Shown here: one piece after another, positions 57,071 through 64,000 of the stretch
How positions within the stretch are numbered: the first letter of the stretch is position 1
Layout of the letters: every line of letters begins with the position of its first letter
Translations under genes and position numbers: made by a program
The notes under the pieces: model-generated
Told to the model about the DNA's origin: nothing
What the model saw: the letters and a program-made list of their open reading frames with translations, nothing else
Database searches by the model: none
Source of the DNA: Aliivibrio finisterrensis
Lineage (GTDB): Bacteria; Pseudomonadota; Gammaproteobacteria; Enterobacterales; Vibrionaceae
Length of the DNA: 64,000 nucleotides
NCBI RefSeq assembly: GCF_008933155.1
Contig: NZ_WBVP01000010.1
Location: forward strand, 62,001 to 126,000
Direction of reading: 5' to 3'

Positions 57071-57697
57071 CTACTCTGAACGGTAGTTCTTTTGATACAC
57101 CCCTTCCGGCATTTGGCTAATATGAAATTCTATCATGTTGTCAAAAGCCGTTAGAATCGAACCAAATTTATCGGCAGTTTCTGATGCTATCGATTCATTA
57201 TCTAATTGACTGAGTACATGGTAACCCGCTTCTGCTGTTGATAGAGCGTTGTCTTTTGGCGCTTTTCGAACACGATAATTGCCCGATAACTCAGTATCAA
57301 GATGCACCTTGTGTAATGAATGCAGATTCGTCGAGAGCTGCCACATCTTGTAGGCTTTCTTCCACGTCCCATCCAATAAAATTACACGCTGTTTTTTCTC
57401 TGATGTATTCGATGCCGATGAAATCACCTGGCTTGTGTTGTCTAAAAAAAGCACTTGATGCTGATAATTATCATCACTTAATAATTGGTTTAATTCAGAA
57501 TGCTCAGTAAAATTCTCACCAATAAAAGTGCGACAGTTTGCCAAACTTAGCGATAGGATCTTTGCTGTCCCTAATGGTCGCTTAGCTTCTGTTGGATGCT
57601 GTAGTATGATGAGTTCAATCTCAGTAGAGATCGGGGTTATCCATTTACAAATACAGGCTTTTTTTGTTTTTAAACATTGAAGACAAAATCGAATCAC
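57071..57697 (-). CDS. tapT: tRNA-uridine aminocarboxypropyltransferase, DTW domain
   Basis: DTW-domain enzyme that attaches an aminocarboxypropyl group to uridine 47 of tRNAs (acp3U) in E. coli. The zinc-binding start is FCLQCLKTKKACICKW. The catalytic block VILLDGTWKKAYKMW has the D-x-T-W signature, and NYRVRKAPKDNALSTAEAGY follows. The start is GTG at 57697, with AAAGG six bases before it. Length is 208 residues. It lies 14 bp from the divergent rhombosortase gene, and their ribosome sites are back to back. Confidence 0.85.
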   Translation of the reverse strand: MIRFCLQCLKTKKACICKWITPISTEIELIILQHPTEAKRPLGTAKILSLSLANCRTFIGENFTEHSELNQLLSDDNYQHQVLFLDNTSQVISSASNTSEKKQRVILLDGTWKKAYKMWQLSTNLHSLHKVHLDTELSGNYRVRKAPKDNALSTAEAGYHVLSQLDNESIASETADKFGSILTAFDNMIEFHISQMPEGVYQKNYRSE

Positions 57698-57711
57698 AAG
57701 GAACCTTTGTT

Positions 57712-58275
57712 TTGTTGAAATTACTTTTTCCCATTTTAGTTATACTTGGGTTTGCACAACTAACACCAGTATCTGATTTTTTTACTTGGGACAGAAACTT
57801 AATTCTACAAGGCGAGGTTTGGCGATTAATTACGGGTAACTTTACCCATACTAACCTTGCTCACCTAATAATGAATGCTGCCGCACTAATGGTATTTTGT
57901 TTTATTTTTAAGGACATATTAAATCCAAAAAAATTGTGGGGCCTACTGCTTTCTATCAGTTTAATGACTGGAGGACTTCTCTTATTATCTCCTATCCAAT
58001 CTTATGTAGGCTTATCCGGTGTATTACATGGCTTATTTATCTGGGCTGCGATTGAAGACATCAAACAGCAACGAAGTACAGGGTGGTTATTACTCGTCGG
58101 TGTCGTCGCTAAAATTGCTTGGGAACAATACTTTGGAGCAAGTACTTCTACCATATCTTTAATAAATGCTAACGTTGCTATAGAGGCTCACCTAATTGGA
58201 GCATGTTGTGGTGCAATACTCCAATTACTCTACTATTTCTATACACTTAGTACAGCCTCTGACGCCCCAAAATAG
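57712..58275 (+). CDS. rrtA: Rhombosortase-like rhomboid protease
   Basis: Intramembrane serine protease of the rhomboid family, of the short type linked to processing of GlyGly-CTERM proteins. There are six hydrophobic helices. The rhomboid block [28 protein letters not shown] is clear. The catalytic Ser is in [10 protein letters not shown] and the His in [12 protein letters not shown]. No ATG is available. TTG 57712 is chosen because AAGGA lies nine bases before it. TTG 57664 would run into tapT. Length is 187 residues. The 3' end overlaps recR by 29 bp. No GlyGly-CTERM substrate is encoded in this window. Confidence 0.83.
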   Translation: MLKLLFPILVILGFAQLTPVSDFFTWDRNLILQGEVWRLITGNFTHTNLAHLIMNAAALMVFCFIFKDILNPKKLWGLLLSISLMTGGLLLLSPIQSYVGLSGVLHGLFIWAAIEDIKQQRSTGWLLLVGVVAKIAWEQYFGASTSTISLINANVAIEAHLIGACCGAILQLLYYFYTLSTASDAPK

Positions 58276-58849
58276 AATGAGATAGCGTTGTACCGTCCAC
58301 TAATTCTAGCTCTCCGCCCATAGGGACACCGTGTGCAATTCGACTTGCAGGGACTTGGTGCTCCTGACACACTTCAGCAATATAGTGAGCTGTCGCTTCG
58401 CCTTCTACCGTCGGGTTCGTTGCTAAAATCACTTCGGTAATATCGCCACGGCCTAAACGGTGGTCAAATAAATCTAAACCGATATCACTTGGACCGATAC
58501 CATCAAGAGGAGAGAGATGCCCCATTAAAACAAAATAACGCCCAGAGAATTGCCCCGTTGCTTCTACCGCAACGATATCGGCAGGACTTTCTACGATACA
58601 CAACTCACCGCTGGCTTGACGTTTTGGATTTAAACAAATTGCACACGTATCTTCTTCAGTAAATGTTCTACATTCTGAGCAATGTCCAATCTCAGACATC
58701 GCACGAGACAAAGAGTCCGCCAGTTGCATTCCCCCTTGACGGTTACGTTGTAAAAGATGAAACGCCATTCGTTGAGCTGATTTTGGACCAACGCCAGGTA
58801 GGCATCGTAATGATTCCATTAATTGTTCTAATAAACCACTTGTTCGCAT
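58247..58849 (-). CDS. recR: Recombination mediator RecR
   Basis: Acts with RecO and RecF to load RecA on gapped DNA. It has a helix-hairpin-helix ([17 protein letters not shown]), a four-Cys zinc finger ([17 protein letters not shown]), a Toprim domain ([14 protein letters not shown] to [16 protein letters not shown]) and a C-terminal Walker-B-like end. Length is 200 residues. It is downstream of ybaB and dnaX in the conserved dnaX-ybaB-recR order. Confidence 0.96.
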   Translation of the reverse strand: MRTSGLLEQLMESLRCLPGVGPKSAQRMAFHLLQRNRQGGMQLADSLSRAMSEIGHCSECRTFTEEDTCAICLNPKRQASGELCIVESPADIVAVEATGQFSGRYFVLMGHLSPLDGIGPSDIGLDLFDHRLGRGDITEVILATNPTVEGEATAHYIAEVCQEHQVPASRIAHGVPMGGELELVDGTTLSHSILGRQRLY

Positions 58850-58870
58850 AGTTTTTTTATATTCCAGAAA

Positions 58871-58895
58871 AGAAAAAGGCAGCCACTTAGCCGCC
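58871..58895 (-). terminator. Hairpin between ybaB and recR
   Basis: On the minus strand, GGCGGC / GCTGCC with a 6-nt loop is followed by a U-rich run. It may partly end transcription before recR. Confidence 0.5.
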
Positions 58896-58952
58896 TAATT
58901 TTACCAAGATAAATATGAATAATCTGTCTTGATTTTTATCATTTAAGATAAA

Positions 58953-59288
58953 TTAGAATGGCATTTTAAAGCCTGGTGGCATTTGCATTCCACCAGTAAC
59001 ACCAGCCATTTTTTCTTTTTGTGTTTCTTCAATACGACGAGAAGCATCATTGAACGCGGCAGCGATCAAATCTTCTAGCATCTCTTTTTCGTCTTCTTCC
59101 ATTAAGCTTGGATCGATTTCAACACGACGAACACTGTGAGAACCTGTGATAGTAACCTTAACAAGGCCAGCACCTGATTCACCAGTTACTTCCATGTTTG
59201 CGATTTCTTCTTGCATTTTTTGCATGCGATCTTGCATTTGCTGGGCTTGCTTCATCAAGTTGCCCATGCCGCCTTTTCCACCGAACAT
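58953..59288 (-). CDS. ybaB: Nucleoid-associated protein YbaB/EbfC
   Basis: A small DNA-binding dimer of 111 residues. It begins [29 protein letters not shown] and contains [31 protein letters not shown], the family core, followed by a Gly/Met/Pro-rich end. It lies between dnaX and recR, as in most gamma-proteobacteria. Confidence 0.95.
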   Translation of the reverse strand: MFGGKGGMGNLMKQAQQMQDRMQKMQEEIANMEVTGESGAGLVKVTITGSHSVRRVEIDPSLMEEDEKEMLEDLIAAAFNDASRRIEETQKEKMAGVTGGMQMPPGFKMPF

Positions 59289-59391
59289 AATTATTCTCTC
59301 TTAAATTTACTTCTTTGTTACTAAGAAAATGGGGATGAATATGACAATTTCAACCCATATGTATATTTTACTGTATTTGTATAAGAACGAA

Positions 59392-61521
59392 TTAAATCGG
59401 CCTTACACTTTCTTGATCCATTTCTGCACCAAACCTCTGTATAAAGAAATTCACGTGTGGATCTTGTTGTAAACTTTGGTACGCCGTTTGTAATTTGGTT
59501 TGATACATTTGCTCACGTAATTCTAAAGGCGTCGTACCCTCAGTACTAATATCAATCAATACTGTGATGTCTTTATTAAGCGCCTGACTCAATGCCTGAG
59601 CTACCAATTCATTGGCTTTATCGCCATTCAAATGAGACTGAGCTGCTCTCAAATGTAATGTTACTTGGTTGTCTTTCTCAACAAACGACGAATTTAACAC
59701 TAACTGTTGAACCAATTTTGGCAAGGTTAATGACATGGCCAGTGCTGACCATTCATCTTGCTTTGATGATTCTTCCACCAGTAATTTTACCATCTCTGGT
59801 GTTTTTTCATGCTCTAGTGCTTGCTTTAACTTGGTTGGAGTAATATCACTCACGACCTTTTTCTGTTCAGGTTGTGTTGATTTCCAACGATAAGGCTCTT
59901 CTGGTTTTTTCTCTTGTGCTGCTGAACTTCCAATTTGCGACACCTGAGCACGAGGGGCTAAATGCTGTTTTTCAGCAATGCGTTCTAGCACTGAACTCGT
60001 TTTTTTCTTATCGGATGCCGCACTAGACTTTTTTGAGCCAGTACCATTGTTTGTGTTAGCTAAATTATTTTTTGCACTGCGTAACTGGTTACGAACGCCA
60101 AGCAAACCCGTTTTTGGTGCAACAGCAGGCTCTTGCTGTACAGGAGGTACAGAAGATGACGTTTGCTGCATTGATTGATGCGAATCCCCCATAGGCGGCG
60201 CATCATACATAGGTGGTTGCTCTGACTGTACTGGTGGTACGTATTGATTCTTAGTATTAGCTTGTTGTGGTTGAGCGATTTGAGATGCCTGACGCTGAAC
60301 TGGCGTTTGAGGTCTCATCGTTGCTGGATTTGAGTCTACAAGCGGTGCTGACTGCTGTCTTGGCATTGCCATAGGTTGAACAACTTGAGGCTCTGTTGAT
60401 GGTACAGCAATCGGCTGAGCATCTAACTGTTGTGCATGAACGGGACGAAACGCGACCATTCTTAGCAGCATCATTTCAACGCCCGTTTTTTCCGTTGGCG
60501 CTAACGGTAAATCTTTACGGCTTTGTAAGGCAATTTGATAAAAAAGTTGCACTTCTTGTGGAGATAATTGGCCACTTAACAGTTCAATACGCTCTGCATC
60601 TGGTTGTGTTTTATCCAAAGTAGCCGGCAGTGCTTGATACATGGCTAATTTATGAAGTTGGTTCGCTATTTCTTTGGCTAACCCATCCCATTCAATCCCC
60701 ATATCAGCAAGATCATTCACACAGCTCATTAATGTCTGCATGTTTTTCGTGCTTATAGCCTCTAAAATCCGAACCGCTTGATCCGTGTCTAAAGTGCCTA
60801 GCATCGCTGAAACAATATCAGTGGTAACAGAGCCATTACCCAATGCTATCGCTTGATCTGTCAAACTCAGTGCATCACGCATACTGCCGTCAGCAGCATG
60901 AGCAATCAGGCCTAATGCTCTTGCGTCTTTTGTTACTTCTTCTTTATCTAAAACAAAATCTAGCTGCTCATGAATTTGATCAACACTGATGTGCTTTAGA
61001 TGGAATTGTAAACAACGAGACAATATCGTTACAGGCAGTTTCTGTGGATCGGTCGTTGCTAATAAAAATTTGACGTACTCTGGCGGCTCTTCCAATGTTT
61101 TTAATAACGCATTGAAACTATGGCGCGACAGCATATGAACTTCATCGATCAAATAAACCTTAAAACGACCACGCGCAGGTTTGTATTGAACATTATCAAG
61201 CAGTTCACGAGTATCTTCTACTTTAGTTCTAGAAGCAGCATCGATCTCAAGCAAATCAACAAAGCGTCCTTCGTCGATTTCCTTACAAGTAGAACACACA
61301 CCGCAAGGGGTTGATGTGATCCCTTCTTCACAGTTCAACCCTTTCGCGAACAAACGTGCAATGGTGGTTTTACCCACACCACGAGTTCCGCTAAATAAGT
61401 AAGCGTGATGAAGTCGATTATGGTCAAGTGCGTTTTCCAACGCCGTAAGCACGTGAGGTTGGCCAACCACATCTTTAAAATGATGTGGACGCCACTTACG
61501 TGCCAGAACTTGATAGCTCAT
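59392..61521 (-). CDS. dnaX: DNA polymerase III subunits tau/gamma
   Basis: Clamp-loader ATPase that also tethers the replicative polymerase and helicase. Walker A is SGTRGVGKTTIARLF. The zinc Cys lie in NCEEGITSTPCGVCSTC. Walker B is VYLIDEVHML, with sensor motif ATTDPQKLPVTILSRC. A Pro/Gln-rich linker (about 375-510) leads to the tau-specific C-terminal domain. The start at 61521 (MSYQVLARKWRP) is the family start; the upstream ATG adds 15 unrelated residues. Full length is 709 residues. A programmed frameshift at codon 498 should also give a 499-residue gamma form. Confidence 0.96.
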   Translation of the reverse strand: MSYQVLARKWRPHHFKDVVGQPHVLTALENALDHNRLHHAYLFSGTRGVGKTTIARLFAKGLNCEEGITSTPCGVCSTCKEIDEGRFVDLLEIDAASRTKVEDTRELLDNVQYKPARGRFKVYLIDEVHMLSRHSFNALLKTLEEPPEYVKFLLATTDPQKLPVTILSRCLQFHLKHISVDQIHEQLDFVLDKEEVTKDARALGLIAHAADGSMRDALSLTDQAIALGNGSVTTDIVSAMLGTLDTDQAVRILEAISTKNMQTLMSCVNDLADMGIEWDGLAKEIANQLHKLAMYQALPATLDKTQPDAERIELLSGQLSPQEVQLFYQIALQSRKDLPLAPTEKTGVEMMLLRMVAFRPVHAQQLDAQPIAVPSTEPQVVQPMAMPRQQSAPLVDSNPATMRPQTPVQRQASQIAQPQQANTKNQYVPPVQSEQPPMYDAPPMGDSHQSMQQTSSSVPPVQQEPAVAPKTGLLGVRNQLRSAKNNLANTNNGTGSKKSSAASDKKKTSSVLERIAEKQHLAPRAQVSQIGSSAAQEKKPEEPYRWKSTQPEQKKVVSDITPTKLKQALEHEKTPEMVKLLVEESSKQDEWSALAMSLTLPKLVQQLVLNSSFVEKDNQVTLHLRAAQSHLNGDKANELVAQALSQALNKDITVLIDISTEGTTPLELREQMYQTKLQTAYQSLQQDPHVNFFIQRFGAEMDQESVRPI
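60028..60034 (-). promoter_or_regulatory. dnaX -1 frameshift slippery heptamer
   Basis: In frame the minus strand reads TCA AAA AAG TCT AGT, that is A AAA AAG, the heptamer used in E. coli dnaX. After a -1 slip the next codons are GTC TAG, so gamma would end after one extra Val at residue 499. No strong upstream Shine-Dalgarno-like stimulator is obvious. Confidence 0.85.
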
Positions 61522-61564
61522 AGAATACAGCCCAAAATAAAATAGATCTAAATCGTAGCACAGC

Positions 61565-61599
61565 AAAAAAATGAGATCTCCCTTGATAGAGAGATCTCA
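61565..61599 (-). terminator. apt terminator
   Basis: Stem TGAGATCTC (61572-61580) / GAGATCTCA (61591-61599). A runs at 61565-61571 give a U tract for the minus-strand transcript. Confidence 0.8.
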
Positions 61600-61624
61600 C
61601 TCAATTTATTGTGTATATGAGGAA

Positions 61625-62170
61625 TTAGTGACCAGCAAACTCACAGATGCTGTATACGTTTAGGCCTAAACCTTCTAAACGAGTTTCGCCACCAATTTCT
61701 GGTAGATTAATAACAAATGCTGCATGCTCAACTTCACCACCAAGTTGGCGGATCAGTTTTACTGTTGCTTCAATCGTACCGCCAGTAGCTAGTAGGTCAT
61801 CAACCACTAATACTTTATCACCTTCAACAATTGCATCAGTATGAATTTCTAACGTATCTGTACCGTATTCAAGATCATACGTCTGTGCGATTGTCGGGCG
61901 TGGAAGTTTTCCAGGCTTACGTACAGGAACAAAACCAACACCTAACTTTAGCGCTAATGGCGCACCAAATAAGAAACCACGCGCTTCAGTACCAACAACC
62001 TTAGTAAAGCCACCTTGTTTATATTTCTCTACAAGTAGTTGAATTGTCGCTTGATATGCTTTTGGGTCTTCCATCAAGCTAGTTACATCACGGAACATGA
62101 TGCCTGCTTTTGGGTAATCAGGAATAGATTTGATGCTGCTTTTAATCAGTTCAAGTGTTTCTGTCGACAT
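61625..62170 (-). CDS. apt: Adenine phosphoribosyltransferase
   Basis: Salvages adenine to AMP with PRPP. The PRPP-binding motif is [20 protein letters not shown]. The N-terminal [19 protein letters not shown] and the flexible-loop region [28 protein letters not shown] are typical. Length is 181 residues. It is next to dnaX, as in many gamma-proteobacteria, but has its own terminator. Confidence 0.96.
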   Translation of the reverse strand: MSTETLELIKSSIKSIPDYPKAGIMFRDVTSLMEDPKAYQATIQLLVEKYKQGGFTKVVGTEARGFLFGAPLALKLGVGFVPVRKPGKLPRPTIAQTYDLEYGTDTLEIHTDAIVEGDKVLVVDDLLATGGTIEATVKLIRQLGGEVEHAAFVINLPEIGGETRLEGLGLNVYSICEFAGH

Positions 62171-62313
62171 GATTTTGTCCTATTCTGCCTAAATCCGGCA
62201 TTAAAAAAAATTAACCGACTTATGTTATTCACTTTCTGTGTTGTGAGCAAGTATTACCCGTCGAGATGAGCAGTTGTTCTAATGCCTATTACGCTAGTCG
62301 ATTATTTTAAAAA

Positions 62314-62679
62314 TTAAGAACTTGGGATGGTTGAAAACCAATATAGAAGTGTAATTGCTAATACTAACAATAAAAATTTCACCCACAAAATTGGCGCTAT
62401 TATTATAGAGAGAAGAAAGCTAAGCACTATCATTACAAACGCCTTCTTTTTAATGGAGGCCTTGATAGTTTTACACGCCTGCCACTCAACAATAGGAGGG
62501 CCTAAATAAGGGTCCGTAATAAGCCAAGCATGGATTCGGGGTGAAGCTCGCATAAAACATGCGCTAGCAAGGATCAAAAATGGCGTCGTTGGTAGGAGAG
62601 GTAAAAATACACCAATAAGACCTAGAACTAATGCGATAACGCCAATAAAAAACCAAAACGCCTTATGGGTAAAATGCAA
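62314..62679 (-). CDS. ybaN: DUF454 (YbaN-like) inner-membrane protein
   Basis: A 121-residue membrane protein with three to four hydrophobic helices. It contains GLIGVFLPLLPTTPFLILASACFMRASPRIHAWLITDPYLGPPI, which is the DUF454 core, followed by two more helices. The function is unknown. It lies upstream of apt, as ybaN does in E. coli. Confidence 0.9.
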   Translation of the reverse strand: MHFTHKAFWFFIGVIALVLGLIGVFLPLLPTTPFLILASACFMRASPRIHAWLITDPYLGPPIVEWQACKTIKASIKKKAFVMIVLSFLLSIIIAPILWVKFLLLVLAITLLYWFSTIPSS

Positions 62680-62737
62680 ATCTGTCTCTCTAAACCAAAA
62701 CTATACTCTAACGTGAGGCTATCACTAAACAATCAAT

Positions 62738-63838
62738 CTATGAAGAACTTAATTCAAGCTTAAAACTGCTACACCCTAAACTGTTTAAAAGTAAGCTATT
62801 TTGCTGTGCAATAGGGAAACGATGTACCTTGTTATTTTCGGCTCCCTGAGTTAATTGTTCGCTTCCTCGTACCACACTGCGCTCTTTCTGATTATCCCAT
62901 ACGGCATCAAGCCCTGCAGATAAAATAAAGATGGCCTCATCAGCAAAATCGACATACCCAAACATCCCTGACATAGGGGAAGAATGTGCCATCGCTGTCA
63001 TTCCTTTTTCAATCGAAGCAACCATTTTTGGTATTGTATTTAATGTAATATTTTGATCTCGGATCAAATCATTAAAAAATGCCCGGATCAGTAAGCAAGA
63101 AACGACACTGCTCTCACCACCAGTATTAGAATCCACCAAATAGAAAAATAAACGACCATCTAATAACCATTCGTAATCAAAAATCAGTGGCATGACGTCA
63201 GTTGATTGAAGAAGACGATAGCCAAGTTTCCAATCTCCATGCTGAGCATCACTCTCAGGCAACAACTCAAATAAAAGTTCTCTGCCTATATTAGGTTCAT
63301 TTTGTAAATGCTCTAAGTGCCAATGAAATTCGTCATTACAGCTTTTATCAAGCTCTGATGTTCTAAACCATTGACTAGAAAAGTCCTGCATTCGTTGAGA
63401 ACTCTCTTCACTTAGCTTTAACGCCGATACCAATGATTTAATCAAAATAGAAATATCATTGATAGGCTTAACTAAAAAATCTTTTGCTCCTAAACGCAAC
63501 ACTTTGGCCACGTCTTGCATATCTCCAGTGCCTGAAATGACAATGATTGGCAACATTGGGTATTCTAAAACGGCTTCCTCAACAAACTCGATGCCATTTA
63601 AGATTGGCATCGCTAAATCACATAACAACACATCAGGTAATGCGTTTTGTAATATTTTCAGCCCTTCTAAGCCATTACAGGCTTCTTTTACATTGCATGA
63701 ATAACTTTCTAAAACCGCTTTTACCATACATCGAAAAACAGGATCGTCATCAACAATCAATACATCTTTATTAAAAAGTAAATCTTCTACTGGTGCTTTA
63801 ACTTCATCTACATTTTTTTCGCACTGCTCTATCGACAT
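62738..63838 (-). CDS. RssB-like response regulator with PP2C-like output domain
   Basis: A 366-residue response regulator. The receiver domain (about 23-145) has the acidic pocket VLIVDDDPVF, phospho-acceptor Asp in VLLCDLAMPILNG, and Lys in FLVKPIND. After a helical linker, residues of about 190-360 resemble a PP2C/RsbU-type phosphatase fold, with FYLVDSNTGGESSVVSCLLIRAFFND and FGYVDFADEAIFILSAGLDAV. Several metal-binding Asp seem to be missing, as in E. coli RssB. It may act as an adaptor for sigma-S turnover, but that link is not shown here. Divergent from the partial gene at the window end. Confidence 0.8.
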   Translation of the reverse strand: MSIEQCEKNVDEVKAPVEDLLFNKDVLIVDDDPVFRCMVKAVLESYSCNVKEACNGLEGLKILQNALPDVLLCDLAMPILNGIEFVEEAVLEYPMLPIIVISGTGDMQDVAKVLRLGAKDFLVKPINDISILIKSLVSALKLSEESSQRMQDFSSQWFRTSELDKSCNDEFHWHLEHLQNEPNIGRELLFELLPESDAQHGDWKLGYRLLQSTDVMPLIFDYEWLLDGRLFFYLVDSNTGGESSVVSCLLIRAFFNDLIRDQNITLNTIPKMVASIEKGMTAMAHSSPMSGMFGYVDFADEAIFILSAGLDAVWDNQKERSVVRGSEQLTQGAENNKVHRFPIAQQNSLLLNSLGCSSFKLELSSS

Positions 63839-63936
63839 ACGACAACCCTCTGCACGTTCCTTAGCAAATAATGGATACTTCCTTTATTGTTATTATTACT
63901 TAAAATAAATTTAGTTCTATATTGAGTGGAGCACAA

Positions 63937-64000
63937 ATGTTTTTAGATAAGATTATTAATAACTGCGAAGAAATTAGCAAAAATGCTCTTTTATTTATAG
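63937..64000 (+). CDS. Partial gene running off the window
   Basis: ATG at 63937 with GAGTGGAG upstream. The frame stays open to the last base and begins MFLDKIINNCEEISKNALLF. Only 21 codons are visible, so no family can be assigned. It is divergent from the response regulator. Confidence 0.55.
   Translation, partial: MFLDKIINNCEEISKNALLFI

Noticed and set aside
58850-59391. 4.5S (SRP) RNA near dnaX-ybaB, as in some bacteria.
   Set aside because: No long hairpin with the conserved SRP tetraloop region was seen in the gaps.
59990-60004. Seven-A run in dnaX at codons AAG AAA AAA ACG as the frameshift site.
   Set aside because: It is out of register for an X XXY YYZ slip; the A AAA AAG site a few codons earlier fits exactly.

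Overview
The window looks like a chromosomal segment of a Vibrionaceae bacterium, most probably Aliivibrio (A. fischeri group). Pointers are the low G+C, the vibrio-type FadR with its insertion of about 40 residues, the fadR/nhaB/dsbB and yejK/yejL/yejM neighbourhoods, a complete menFDHBCE cluster, and the recR-ybaB-dnaX-apt block. The genus call rests on gene content recognised from memory, not on a database search.

Layout. 1-8.5 kb: fadR, nhaB, dsbB, a SEC-C protein, an orphan type IV pilin-like protein, dusC, a GGDEF protein and a conserved hypothetical. 8.5-23.6 kb: topB, fadH, sppA, ansA, asd, nhaC, a lipoprotein with a C-terminal membrane helix, yejK, yejL and yejM. 23.7-27.6 kb: an accessory tRNA locus with three identical tRNA-Ser(UGA), two identical tRNA-Asp(GUC), several decayed copies of the same unit, a MITE-like palindrome, a carbonic anhydrase fragment and a broken tyrosine integrase. 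27.5-35.2 kb: a large modular chitinase, small ORFs, a GNAT enzyme, and a tight two-gene unit pairing a multi-pass NTPase-like protein with an MscS channel. 35.2-41.4 kb: a 2OG-Fe(II) oxygenase, Cys-cluster proteins, a Tim44-domain protein, a TetR regulator and an MFS-acyltransferase fusion. 41.4-48.6 kb: menaquinone genes on the minus strand. 48.9-57.0 kb: alaA, an RibD-C/DHFR-like protein, a yqhC/yqhD-like pair, an EamA transporter, a coniferyl-aldehyde-dehydrogenase-like enzyme and an HD dNTPase. 57.0-64.0 kb: tapT, a rhombosortase-like protease, recR, ybaB, dnaX, apt, a DUF454 protein, an RssB-like response regulator and the start of one more gene.

Links between genes. fadR lies 11 kb from fadH, and the fadH upstream region carries a near-perfect FadR operator. 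topB has a promoter whose -35/-10 spacer holds a LexA-type palindrome; the same segment forms the fadH terminator. dnaX keeps the A AAA AAG slippery heptamer followed at once by a -1 frame stop, so tau and gamma are both expected. The men genes overlap one another except for a terminator-like gap between menB and menC.

The best candidate for an under-described system is the coupled membrane NTPase-like/MscS pair at 31.9-35.1 kb. The most unusual piece of DNA architecture is the decaying tRNA-Ser/Asp amplification.
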